From: Nymphaea colorata
Taxonomy: Eukaryota; Streptophyta; Magnoliopsida; Nymphaeales; Nymphaeaceae
NCBI RefSeq assembly: GCF_008831285.2
Contig: NC_045142.1
Span: 6,746,608-6,810,607 of the forward strand
Reading direction: 5' to 3'
Length of the DNA: 64,000 nt
Below, piece by piece: positions 34,261 to 45,673 of this stretch. Within the stretch, counting starts at the first letter, position 1. Every line of letters starts with the position of its first letter. A program made the position numbers and the translations under genes. The notes beneath the pieces were generated by a model that was given only the letters and a program-made list of their open reading frames with translations, was not told the origin of the DNA and searched no databases.

Positions 34261-34890
34261 TTCGCCTAGTTTAGATTCATTATTTAAAACTAGGTTTAAG
34301 TGTAGGTTGGGTGCAGGATCAGTGGGCTCAGGCTAAGGTTGAGCCTACCAAATTCATGTGATTGTATTGGAAATCTAACTTAGGTTTGTGTGATTCATAA
34401 GTTAGGTTTTACAGAAAATATGTGCATGGTGGTAAACAAACAAAGTACCACTATGTGTTATTTTAAGCTGAAACTTGTTCAGATAATGAAGCTAGTTTGA
34501 ACCATGGTTCTAGAAATTAAAGAACATCATAAAGCGAGGTATATGTAGCCTATGCCTTATGTTTATGTAAACAAATATGGCTCCAAAAGAAAAGGCCATT
34601 TTATTCTTGTGTGTAATTTAGGAGTTCCATTTGAGTTTTCTTTAGCTACGTGAACCAGCTTGTGGGCCTACTTCTAAGATGGCTCTCGAGAAAATTTTAC
34701 TGAAAATTTTCTTTCAGATTATTTTAAAAATCAAAATTTCAATTTTTACTGAGCTGTAAATGTCATATTTATAAAGGGAAATCCACTATGGCTTAAAAAA
34801 TCTAGCTATCCTTAAAATTTTCATTAGTGGAGCCGAAGGTGCTTGGAAAAACAACTTACCTTTAAGGATATGCTGAAAAATAAAAAAAAT
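34261..34890. other. Unassigned AT-rich sequence
   Basis: No gene or family match was recognised in this 630-bp stretch before the tandem array. Confidence 0.35.
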
Positions 34891-34894
34891 GATC

Positions 34895-35520
34895 CAATTC
34901 AGCTAAATTGAGCTTTAGAGCAGTTTAGAAAGTATAGCAAGTACTAGGAATGAAGTCCATGGCTTTCAGAACTGAATTGAAATCAAACTGGGACAAATCA
35001 ATTCAAACCAAACTAAGAAAAGGTTGATGTATGTGTGTTGAATATAATCCCAGCTCGATTTCAGCTCAAATTCAGCTCAAACTCTTGAAAATATAAGAGA
35101 GAAATAGTTGTAGGCCTTCAAAACTGAATTAAACTCAAGACATGATGAATGAACTCAAACCAAACTAAATAAGATTAATTTGTGCAAGACAAACAAAATG
35201 TTATCTCGGTTTTTAGCTCCCTCTGGTTGAGCTCAAATTCAGCTCAAACCCTTGAAAATAGTAGAGAGAAAGAGCTTGGAATTGAATTGAACTTAAACCG
35301 AGATAAATGAACTCGAACTGAAACTAAACTAAAGGTTGATTTATTCATGATCTAGCTTGGCTTCAGCTTGCTCTATTTAGTTGAACTCAAATTCAGCTCA
35401 AACTCTTGAAAATGAGAGAGAGAAATACATCCAGGAAGTTTGGAACTCAAACCGGGATGAATGAACATATACCAAACTAAGGAGAGATAGATTTGTACAT
35501 TATGAACATGATCCTAACTT
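34895..35520 (+). repeat. Tandem array of four ~155-167-bp units
   Basis: Each unit carries a version of 'ttcagctcaaactcttgaaa' (about 34904, 35071, 35238, 35392), followed by 'gagagaaa' and 'aactgaattgaactcaaac...gatgaatgaac...aaaccaaact'. Units are about 75-85% alike. The last unit continues into the F segment. Confidence 0.75.
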
Positions 35521-35780
35521 GGTTCAGATTGACATTGTCCCCGTGTTTCAAAATTGGCAAGTGCATGGTTCCAGTGAGTTGATTGAGCTAGAGTGAGCTC
35601 ACTATAGTCTTAGAATACCCTAGTGAGCTGACTCTAACTACTCTTTAGGTCATGTAAAATTGAGAAATGACCTAATTACTCAAACGTTAAGCAATTCTCA
35701 AAAATTTGGTGATGATCTCTAGTCTCCAAGTCAGAATGATTGGGTGCTGGTGTTAAATGGAAATTTTTAGCTTAGACAAA
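35380..35780 (+). repeat. Family F segment, copy 1
   Basis: It matches 39350-39750 from 'agctcaaactcttgaaaatg' through 'gagctagagtgagctcac' to 'tttttggcttagacaa'. It lies directly upstream of the E-C-A composite here, but between two C-A units at 39350. F therefore helps define the duplicated block. Confidence 0.8.
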
Positions 35781-35879
35781 GTAAGTGATCTGGGTTTAGG
35801 TGCTCAATGATAATGTGAAATTTGCTTGTTTGGTCAAAAATGACCCTTGAAAGGATAAAATAGTCATTTGGACTTGTAA

Positions 35880-38800
35880 AATTTTGGGCCTTCACACACA
35901 ATTTGCAGAATAAAATTGTAAATAAACCCCTTGGGAGAGTACAAAAACAGATGGGTACCAGCATCAACCATGGATCCCAACAACTCATTGAAGATAACCA
36001 AAAAATTTGGGCTCAGAAGATTCCCCCACTAACGATGATATGGCCATCCACATAAATGGAAGAAACATCCTCTCCTTTACATCCATCAGAATGATGGAGG
36101 TTTTTCTTCGGTCCATCTATTGCACTATAAAAACAAGAAGAGTTCATGGTAGTCATCATCATGCGTAGGAATTACTATTTTGCACTATAAATATTCTATT
36201 TTTTCTTCAGTCAATCTCTTGAAGACGCCTAGCGCTTCCTCCCACTATCAATCATCATGCGTCCCTCCAGCAATAACCTGATTCTCAAGGAGCTATAGAT
36301 CAATCCTTTCAGAAGATGCTGCTGAAATCTGACCTCATTGGGTCTTTGTCCACTCAATCATGAACTTCTAGAGATGCCGAGCAGTGTAAAATTCGCCTTC
36401 AGCGACCTATGTGGTAGACCTCTCGAACCCTCATTGAAAGGAACTCTCTATAGTGCCAGTCTGTCTTTCTAATTCCTATATCGAAATCAGCTTCAATTTA
36501 CTTCATGTTTCCTATACATTTAAGATAAAAACACATAGCACCAAAAGGAATTGAACCAAACTAGAGACACCTGCCCTATGCACCTTGAGGCTGGTACTCA
36601 TGTCTCTTAGCATTGATCAATTTAATCTAAATACTAAAAGATGGTCAGATTTTCAACCAGTTGCCTTCTTCTTCACATAGTTATTTCATCATCGAGGCAA
36701 ATGAAAATGACTATCTTGAGTACCAAACCAAATGACTTTAAACTTCTACCAAGCCAACTTTTTTTTTGTAACTAGGGGACTTCTTGTCCCCAAATTTTGA
36801 TATAGATTCTCATTTTATTGGGTCTCTTTCTCTCTCTCTCTCTCACACACACACAAATACAGACTTTTATACTACACATTCATATAGGTAACATAAACAC
36901 AAGAAAGCCTACGACAATAGAGAAATGCAAGGGCTGCCTATTTACTGAATACAAAGGAATATTTCAATCATTATAGAAAAGGGGTATTTTAGTCATTTTG
37001 GTAAATAAACATCCCCATCATTCCATTTTTGCCCTTATAAGTGATTTTTTTTTTTAAATTATAAGGGCATTTTTGTCCTTTAGGCTAGACAAACAATTCA
37101 CGTGTTTTAGCTCCAACATATTACTCTAAGCATCTAGTCGAGTATGCTGAAATTGAAATGATGTGTTTTAGCCCTTTCATTTCCTTTACACGTGTTTGGC
37201 AATAATTCGAAAATTGAAGTTTAAGTGAAACCATGCACAAGAAAGCTTTTGTATATTTCATAAACTTACAAGCTAGTACAAGAAAGTATTGGTCAATTCA
37301 GAAAATAGCAAATAATGTGAAATTTTCTATAAAAAATAAAAACTATTTTTTTGCTCAAGTCATTTCTTAATATTCAGTTCCATTTGGAAATATCATTTTA
37401 TCAAAATTGGGTTTTTGACAAAACCATCTTTTGACAGTCACCCTAAACACACATTAAACAACATTTTGCCTCTACAGTACCGCCTTCAAGTGTCATTTAG
37501 TCATGCCCTTGAGAATTTGGATTCAGATTTATGTCTGATTAAACAGGGTTCAATTTCAAGCTTTAAATACTCACTCTGGTGTTTACATAAAGGAGAAGCG
37601 AGTTTCAGGACATGTATGTAATGTGGTATGGTACTTATTTCCTGAAAAGTAAAAGGATCATGATCTTCCATTCTTTTAATGTTTAAACTATTTCTCTTCT
37701 AAGTTGAAATTGTCTCATGTATCATAGTTTGCAGCAAAATCCTATTAACGTATATTTGATTGTTTTCGAACTCCAAACACATGGAGCGAGTAGGTCCAAT
37801 TACCTAGTAATGTCTTTTCATTAGTCACAATTAGCTCGTGGATGGACATTCCCTCCACAATCTTGTGCTCGAATATTGAGTGAAAGGATACAATTTTAAG
37901 TTGGTTAATATTGAGCAAAAGAATACAATTTCAAGTTGATACCCTGACTATATAAAAAGCTTGACTTGGGCCACATAAAACTCTACTTATTATAAAAGAA
38001 AAAAACTGTCATTAAGAGTTTGTGACAACACTTTTCCTGCCAGTGCCCTTTATAACTTGACTAGTATTGGCAAATAGGTATAACTTAAATAGATATACTA
38101 TCATTTACCATTTAAATAAACAGTGAAATTCTCCAAACACCTAACAAAGAAAGAGGAGGGAGACAGAGAGAGTGTGTGTGTGTGTGTGTGAACTCAGAAT
38201 TTAAAATCTTGTGTTCAAAGCATATATCCCGTTTTCTATGTGGTAAAGATAGAATTTTGGCACAAGTATATATTTCTGGAAGCATATAACAAGGACATTA
38301 ATGAAAAAAGAAGTGTATACTCAAAATGACCTATAAGAAATGGAATTTATACTTAAATCACCTGTACATAATAAATTAGAGCAACCAAAAATGGATATAT
38401 ATATTATAGCATTTGCCCCAAAAAGTCAAGTGCATGTTCTAGGTGTCGGGTTGCAAATCATCTTGGGTTCCAAATAACATTGCAATCCTCAAACTCTATC
38501 ACACTTTGTCAGCCAAAGGTTGGTATCTTTGTTATTTCATTAATATATCGTTCACTATTTTATAAGGACCAAAGGGACCAATATTGGTAGAAATATTGCA
38601 TGGACAAAGTTCGTACATTATTACCATTCAAACTTCGATTCAGATGTCCATTTTCTAATGTCTATCACTCGATAGAAATTCAAATCTAAAAGTCAAACTT
38701 TGATCTGATTTAGATTTCAGATTCATGGTCATTCAATCATGTTTCCCAGCAAAAATTTGTTTAGAAAGTCGATATTTCATGAAATAGTTTGATTTATTGT

Positions 38801-39320
38801 GTGACCTGACTTTCCGTTCAAAATTTAATTTTCTTCCTATTATGGAGAAAAGTTCTTCATGTCAACAGCTATAAATAGAGACAGACATGGGGAGAGGCAA
38901 GGCACCAAATTCCAAGGCAAAGAGCTTGTGCTAGAGTTGGGAAAGACCCTAACCATGCTTTGGTCCTTTGCTGGCTGTTGGCCATTTTGTTCAACTTGGT
39001 TTTGTTTTCGCTTTTTCTCCAACCATCTTCCCTTGTTTCTTCTTATTCTTTGTCCTTCTTTTTCTATTTCCTTTTTGTACTCGTCCCATCTACCATCGGT
39101 GGCTATTCATCTTATGTCTGGTTTTATTTTTTCAGGCTTGGTTATTCTATAGCTTATTCTATGAATCAAGCTTTTTCACAAATAATGAGCTTCTGCTACA
39201 TGAAGCTAACATAGTTGCTAAATTGCAATTCTTAATGGCAAAAAGAACGTCATGCATATATGATCTGCAGCTAGTTAATCAAAACTAGAGTTTCATGTAT
39301 GCATAAAAAGCAATATAGCA
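35880..39320 (+). repeat. Most complete E-C-A composite unit
   Basis: The E part is 35880-36600, the C part 36600-37900, a linker with 'aaattctccaaacacctaac' and (GT)n 37900-38260, and the A part 38270-39320. The same order occurs, with losses, at 39755-41302, 21840-25370 and 54930-59340. No long conserved frame spans it. It ends without the long tail of A copies 1 and 2. No terminal inverted or direct repeats were found, so its nature (non-autonomous element or segmental duplication) is open. Confidence 0.75.
38870..38878 (+). promoter_or_regulatory. Family A TATA box in the E-C-A composite
   Basis: TATAAATAG followed by 'agacagacatggg'; the downstream leader 'ggcaaagagcttgtgctaga' is conserved. 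Confidence 0.55.
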
Positions 39321-39349
39321 CAGTAAGGGAAACATGATTCTAACTTGGT

Positions 39350-39750
39350 TTTAAACTGAAATTTAGCTCAAATTCTTGAAAATGGGAGAGAGAAAGACAT
39401 CCAAAACCTTTGGAACTCAAACTGGGATGAATGAACATATACCAAACTAATGGGAGATAGATTGATACATTATAAACATGATCCTAGGTTGTTTGGATTG
39501 ACATTGTCTCGGTGTTTCAAAATTGATAGGTTCAAGGTTTGAGTGAGTTGAATGAGCTAGAGTGAGCTCACTACATGCTTAAAAAAGCCTAGTGAACTGA
39601 CTCAGCAAGTTTTTAGGTTATGTAAAATTGAGAAATAACCTAATTACTCAAGTGGTCCGCAATCCTCAAAAATTTAGTGAAAATCAATAGTCTCCAAGTA
39701 AGAATGATTGGGTGCTGGTGTTAAATGGTAATTTTTGGCTTAGACAACAT
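39350..39750 (+). repeat. Family F segment, copy 2
   Basis: A paralogue of 35380-35780, about 85-90% alike by eye. It joins abruptly to family C at 'acaacatggaaatttgactg' (about 39745-39765). Confidence 0.8.
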
Positions 39751-39754
39751 GGAA

Positions 39755-41302
39755 ATTTGACTGAAGCCAAACACGAGAAAGCTTTTGTATATTTCATAAA
39801 CCTACAAGCTAGTACAAGAAAGTATTGGTCAATTCAGAAGATAGCAAAGAATGTGAAATTTTCTATAAAAAAAAAATAAAAAATACTTTTTAGCTTAATT
39901 ACTTGCTGTTTGTTAATATTCAGTTCCAATTGGAAATATCATTTTATAAAAATTGAGTTTTTTGACAAAACCAACTTCTCATAGTCACCCTAAACATACC
40001 TTAAACAACAGTTTGCATCCAAAGTACTGCGTACAGTGTCATTAAGAGTTTATGACAACACTTTGCCTGCCACTGCCCTTTATAACTTGACTAGCATTGG
40101 CAAATAGGTTTAACTTAAATAGATATACTATCATTTACAATTTAAAGTAAACAGTGAAATTCTCCAAACATCTAACAAAGTAAGAGGAGGAAGTGTGTGT
40201 GTGTGTGTGTGAACTCAGAATTTCAAATCTTGTGTTCAAAGCATATATCCTGTTTTCTATGTGGTAAAGATGGAATTTTGACAGGTGCATATTTTTCTAG
40301 AAGCATGTGACAAGGATAATAATCAAGAAAGGACTGTATACTGAAAATAACCTATAAGAAGTGAATTTATACTTAAATTACCTATACATAGTAAATTAAA
40401 ACAACCAATAATGGATATATATTTTATAGCATTTGTCCCAAAAAATCAAGAGCATGTTGTAGGCATCGGGTTGCAAACCATCTTGGATTCCAAATCACAA
40501 TGGAATCCTCAAAAACTAATGTGCATGCTGATATTCATCAAACTCTATCACACCGTGCTAGTCAAGGGATGGGTACCTTTGTTATTTTATTAATATATTG
40601 GTCAATATTTGACCAATATTGATAGAAAATATTGCATGCATGGACCAAGTTCGTAGGTTATTCCATTCAAATTTTGATTCAAATATCCATTTTTTAGTGT
40701 ATGTTACTCGATAGAAATTCAAATATAAAAGTCAAACCTGGATTTGATTTAGATTTCAAATTCATGGTCATTCAATTATGTTTCCCAGCAAAAAATTTGC
40801 TTAGAAAGTCGATATTTCATGAAATAGCTTGATTTCGTGTGTGACCTGTCTTTCTGTTCAAAATTTAGTTTTCTTACTATTATGGAGAAAAATTCTTTCC
40901 TCTCAACAGCTATAAATAGAGACAGACATGGGGAGCCCAAAGGCACCAAATTAAAAGGCAAAGAGCTTGTACTAGAGTTGGGAATGACCCTAACCATGCT
41001 ATGCTCCTTGCTGGAAAAGGGCATGTTGGCCATTTTGTTCAAATTGGTTTTGTTTTGAGCTATGATCAGATTTTTCGTTTTTTCCATCCCTCTCTGTCTT
41101 CCGCTGCTATTTGTGTGTTTTTTTTTTTTTTGTGTCTATTTCCTCTTCCCTTGTTTTCCCTTTTTCTTCGACCATCTTCCCTTGTTTCTTCTTCTTCTTC
41201 GTCCCTCTTTTTCTGTTTCTTTTTTGTAACTGTCCGATCTACCATCGGCAGCTATTCATCTGATGTCTGGTATTTTTTTGCAAACTTGGTTATTCTATAA
41301 CT
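39755..41302 (+). repeat. Truncated C-A unit ending at the BELL-gene insertion
   Basis: The C part is 39755-40160 (starting inside C), then the (GT)n linker 40193-40212, then A from about 40270. The A part is collinear with 38270-39145 to 'ggttattctataacttattc' and then breaks off at 41302. Copy 38270-39320 continues 'tatgaatcaagctttttcac', while here BELL-gene sequence starts. Confidence 0.85.
40911..40920 (+). promoter_or_regulatory. Family A TATA box facing the BELL-fragment hairpin
   Basis: TATAAATAGA with the family's conserved flanks. It is the nearest promoter-like element upstream (about 700 bp) of the inverted BELL fragments and points toward them. Initiation would be expected near 40945. 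No plant poly(A) signal between them was examined conclusively. Confidence 0.55.
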
Positions 41303-41742
41303 TATTCTACGCTCCCTTTGCAGCCCCAGTTGGGAAGGGATCTCGCCCATCGTTTGGTGGCCGGAGTTGCTCACCATCGCCGGAATATGAAACTGATTTG
41401 CGGAGGAACCGATGGCAGTAGGACTGGCAGCGCCAATCGACTTGACGAACGACAATTCGCCGGCGTTGTACCTCCATAGGTTATGCTGCCTGAGATTGGA
41501 AACCATGAAGGCTGAATTGACCTCACTCGGCTGGTTGCCCATAAACGCCTGAGCGGCCGTCGGAAGTGGGATGCCGATGAACTACTGGTGGTTTCCCGGC
41601 AAGTTATTTCTGGCAAGCTGATTGACCAAAACTATGTTTCCCTGTGTGGTCGGCTCAAGAAAACCAATGGGTTCATCAGGTACAGTGTCTGCATGCTGTT
41701 GGATTGAACCTCTGCGGCATTGCCAGAGAAGTAAGTAGCCAT
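41303..41742 (-). pseudogene. BEL1-like homeodomain (BELL/BLH) gene fragment, N-terminal region
   Basis: Reading the minus strand from the ATG at 41742 gives MATYFSGNAAEVQ then MQTLYLMNP, the characteristic N-terminus of plant BELL homeodomain proteins. After a frameshift (about 41660) it continues with FLEPTTQGN, an in-frame stop, then FIGIPLP, HNLWRY and a GEIPSQLGLQ end. Similar HFVGIPLP and NLW motifs occur in the family. The SKY/BELL and homeodomain regions are absent, so only about 145 codons are present. Full-length family members act as nuclear TALE transcription factors that pair with KNOX proteins. The fragment ends where family-A sequence begins (41302). Confidence 0.7.
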
Positions 41743-42272
41743 GATTTCCAAAATTGATAGAACGAGAGCCCTAGATTTCAATTAACAGATGAATCATCTT
41801 CTAATCAATAATGAAAGAACGAACTCCGTCAGGCCGTTGCTGACGCCGTATTCCTTTCCCTGGTACCCATGACGATGAAAGGGATAGTTGGTAGTTCCAG
41901 AACTTGAAGTACCATGTATCAGAGCCATCTAATAATGTGAAACCATGACAAGGCCAAGGTCTCATCTGTTAATTGGCACAGATCATTTCACATTATCTGA
42001 AGGCTCTGATACATGGTACTTCAAGTTATGGAATTACCAACTATCCCTTTCATCGTCACGTTCTTTCATTATTGATTAGAAGATGATTGATCTGTTAATT
42101 GAAAACTTGGGCTCTCGTTCTCTCAATTTCGGAAATCATGGCAACTTATTTATCTGGCAATTTTGCAGAGATTAAATCGGACAGCATGCAGACACTGTAC
42201 CTGATGAACCCAAGATATGCTGGATTTCCTGAGCCGACCACACAAGGAAACGTAGTTTGGTCAATCAGCACG
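41616..42272. repeat. Inverted repeat IR3 built from two BELL-gene 5' fragments
   Basis: The left arm 41616-41942 and right arm 41986-42272 are reverse complements. They share the 5' leader ('ttctttcattattgattaga', 'gggctctcgtt'), the ATG and the first ~40 codons. The left arm has ~50 bp (41821-41870) missing in the right. Pairing extends inward through 'aataatgtgaaa'/'tttcacattat', leaving a loop of only about 43 nt. Arm identity is roughly 88-90% by eye outside the indel. A transcript would form a long hairpin. Confidence 0.85.
42138..42270 (+). pseudogene. Second, inverted copy of the BELL-gene start
   Basis: Plus-strand translation from 42138 gives MATYLSGNFAEIKSDSMQTL and YLMNPRYAGFPEPTTQGN, in frame and without the frameshift seen in the left arm. 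It then breaks at 'caatcagca' (42270), where a family-C fragment begins. Only about 43 codons remain. Upstream in-frame codons from 42099 belong to the former 5' leader. Confidence 0.7.
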
Positions 42273-42345
42273 CCAAGTTGCTGAGTACAAAGCAGTATTT
42301 CAATTATTATAGAAAGGGAGTATTTTAATCATTATGACAAATAAG
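42273..42345 (+). repeat. Short family C fragment
   Basis: 'caagttgctgagtacaaagc' through 'gagtattttaatcattatgac' matches 17988-18055. It sits at the right edge of the BELL inverted repeat, so the repeat is bounded by A on the left and C on the right. Confidence 0.8.
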
Positions 42346-44279
42346 CAAGTGAGAATTGCTTGTATTATCTTTGACTTAGGTTGTTTATTTTGAACAATCC
42401 AACACTAAAACTAGTTAATAGTTTCACAAACAAACAAGATCCACCATATGCTAAAGCAGTAAATGGTGATGCAAATAACTGAATATCTATCGGATTATTG
42501 GAAATATAAAAGAGAAACAAGATAACAAACCTTTAGTGTGTTTGCAATGTCCAATAAACCACTAGGCTGGTGCTTCTGCGAAGGTTGGAGAAACAACATT
42601 TTCTCTCTCCCGAGGAACTCTAAACAATGTGGGCAGCAATATAATGATGAACTTTTTTGTCTGGGTCATCAATCACTGCACAGACAAGATAAAGGCCAGT
42701 ATAAATGGCAGGAGGAAGGGCCACATTATATTGCTTTACAGAAAAAGTGACAACCAGTTGGCAATTGAAGTAAAAGAACTGACGCACTAGGGTCAGACTA
42801 TATGTGAAATTGATCATGTTCCCAATGCAAATCAAAATTAGTATTTATAGAATTGAATTACAAGCATGTCTATACATTCTCAAGGACTGCATGAAACCTT
42901 GTCTTTTCTTTTTTATAAAGTAACCATAGTTTTGAGCACCCTACCCCAATTCTCATAAGATTACAACCTAGCTAATTGGTATTTAAAGCACATTTTTCAA
43001 TTATAATATAGAAACAAGCTTATGTATATATGTCTTTGCTAAGAACTGTCGAACAGAAATTTCAAGTTAAATTGTTGTTACTTTTGATGATGTGTTAAGT
43101 TAAAAATATACGTACATTAATTACTATATATAGTAATTATAAATTATTTTCTTTTGGTACAAAGTACAACAGGTTTTTGTGTTTGTTTGTGTTACTTTTA
43201 CCTCATTATTATAATAAAAGGTACTGCAAGATCTGATACATTAGAGGAGGACTAGGAGCCAGTGAAGATATATATGCAGGAAAAAGGTCACTAGTGCAGC
43301 CATTTTGTTGAAAATGTTGTCTTCAGGTTGATCATTCATCCTGGTTTTGACACCGAACTGGTTCGCATAATTGAGCTGGAAATATTTCAAACCTGCATTG
43401 TGTATGTTCCATTGACAAAATTTCGTTCGCCTAAGATCCCCGTGCATCAATAAAGCATGATATTGCCATCCCACAAGAAGTTAAATTTGGAAGTCTATTT
43501 TGTCTTTTAAGTTGCTTTAGCCATGCAAAAGAAGAGAGATTGAGGTTCTTTCTCATTCTCTTGTTTTACAACTAGTTGCGTTGTTGAGATATTAAAGCAC
43601 TGCAGTGATAATGACTATTACTTTTTGTTAGTTGTATGGAGATTAAGTTGGGCCACTAGAAAACTCATTCTGCAAGGCAAGGCAGATTGAGATTGAATTT
43701 TTTTCTTGAAATGCATGACGCAGTTCCATACCATGCATTGTATTTGCTTATGTCACAAACTCATGAAGTCCAGCAGGTTAGGAAGCCGACAACCTTCCCC
43801 CTTCTAGTCTAATTCCTCTATCCACTATTTTCTTGCCTTCTTCATCTTCTGTACACGTCCTTTTGAGTGCAATGTCAAATACAAGAACTAAGACCTCGCC
43901 TCTTGCACGTACTGTAAGTGAAATTTGGATGCAGTAAAGGAAGTTACTGATAGGTGAAGAATCTTCCTAGATTATTTATCCCTTTTGATCATTTGTTTGG
44001 ATTTTTAGTTTGTTTCTTTGTTTGGATGCAAAATCTCGTGAAAATCATGTTAGATCATGGTGAACCTGTGGAATGCGACCCATCACATGCAAATGAGTCC
44101 AAAGCCCCCTAATTTTGTCTGCCTTTAGGGTCCTAGGATGCATCGGCGTCAATGATGAGGGTAGTCACAGCTAGTTTTTACTTAGGTAATGTGACCTACC
44201 ATTTAAGATGCAAAGGTGTAGCACCCAAGGGTATCAAACTAGAGATATGTCTCTTCATGTTAGCTATATTATGCACCTG
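42346..44279. other. Unassigned region with two exon-like minus-strand stretches
   Basis: On the minus strand, 43241-43440 reads FQLNYANQFGVKTRMNDQPE after an acceptor-like 'acacaatgcag'. Further on, 42640-42700 reads VIDDPDKKVHHYIAAHIV before a stop, after 'cttgtctgtgcag'. The order and strand fit two exons of one decayed gene, but I do not recognise the family and no intact frame joins them. The rest (43500-44279) shows no gene. Confidence 0.3.
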
Positions 44280-44425
44280 AACGTGCTGACCCATTTGGTT
44301 TAAATGCTAAAAGAATATCATATTTTCAACTAGTTGCCATCTCCTTCACACAATGCTTTCACCATCGAGGCAAATGAAAAGGATTATCCTAGGTATTAAA
44401 TCAAATGAATTTACACTTTTAATGT

Positions 44426-44457
<32 letters not shown>

Positions 44458-44660
44458 TCTCTTCCTTCCTCCCCCAACCCCACTAACCACAGTCACACAG
44501 ATAGTAGAAACACATGAAAGACTGACACCACAGGGAAATGCTATGGTTGCTAAGTTTGTGAACATAGAGGGGCATTTCAGTTATTATAGTAAAATAGGGT
44601 ATTTTAGTAAGTTTCCAACATAAATACACCTTTTTCCATTTTTGGCCTTGTAAGTGGAAG
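44280..44660 (+). repeat. Family C fragment with (CT)n
   Basis: It matches C copies from 'ttaaatgctaaaagaatatc' and 'catcgaggcaaatgaaaa' to 'ccttgtaagtgg'. A (CT)n run lies at 44427-44461. It stops within C and is not followed by A. Confidence 0.7.
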
Positions 44661-45670
44661 GTTAAAAGATGCCCCCACAGTAGTAGAAGGAAGAGGGAAG
44701 GAAGGCGCCTGTCATGGCTTCTTTTTGCTGGACAGCACGTCAGGAGAAGTTGGTCAGCCCCCAGGCTGGTCCATTGTGCCAACCCCTTGATGAATCTATC
44801 TTAAGGGCATGTTTGATTACTGGAGCAATGCTTTCACTTTGTACTTCCACCATACTGTACCTACACCTTAAAGCTAAGTGATAGAAGTGGGACAGTTGCC
44901 CCACTGACTACCTCCACTGGATATCAAAGTTAAAAAAGTTGTACAGAAGGGTAGAAAAAGCTCTTGAACTCTCTCAGCATGTGCTTGATTGCTTTTTTAA
45001 AGTTATCTGACCGACCAAATATGGAGCTAAGAGTGGCACTTTCTCTGTTTTCAGGCATTGTTTTAGGACGTCCTTTGGTTCACTCTGTTCTTCATGATTC
45101 TTTCAAGTCCTGAGAAACTTGTTCGTATGTGGCAGCGAGAAGATTAATTGACAATTATGTATCTCTTCCCAGGTGAACCGATCTCTAGACAGAAGTTGCA
45201 GGAGATGGAAAATAACAGTTGAAAAAATATGAAACAACCGGTGATTTCTGCTTAGCCTAATGCAATTTTGTACCTTTACAAACGCTGAAATTGCTCTATT
45301 TTTTGTGGAAGAAAAGCACATCCTGAATGATTTATGTCAAAACGATTCCACGTATGTTTATATATGAGAAAATTGAATTAGGATTTCTACCGTTAAACCC
45401 AAGTGTGGCTAATTCCAACTAAAGGCATGAGGTATATATATATAAGAGCCGGACATGAGAATTTGGGCATGATTTGTTGCTGGAATAGGACAAGACTGCA
45501 AGAGCACGTTGTAATATCTGAGCAGTGTATTGGCTGGACGAGTAAATGCGAGGGCAGTGCTGGCTCACATGTGAAAGGTAAGTTTGCTTGTGAGCCCATC
45601 AAAGTTTCTAGGGACAAATCCTTTATTGCGAGTCTGAGACCCTGCATTCTGCTTTTTACTGGTTACCAAT
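44661..45670. other. Unassigned intergenic sequence
   Basis: No gene is recognised. An 89-codon plus-strand frame (45403-45672) has no known family and overlaps an equally long minus-strand frame. Confidence 0.35.
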
Positions 45671-45673
45671 AAG

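Noticed and set aside
38859-41300. Hydrophobic frames in family A copies as candidate small membrane proteins
   Set aside because: The frames come from the pyrimidine-rich tract and are not conserved in length or frame among A copies (compare 11070, 23860, 38960 and 41001).
44814-45080. Possible Tourist-like MITE ('gggcatgtttgattac' with a later 'gcatgtgcttgattgc')
   Set aside because: The two words are in direct, not inverted, orientation, and no target duplication was found.
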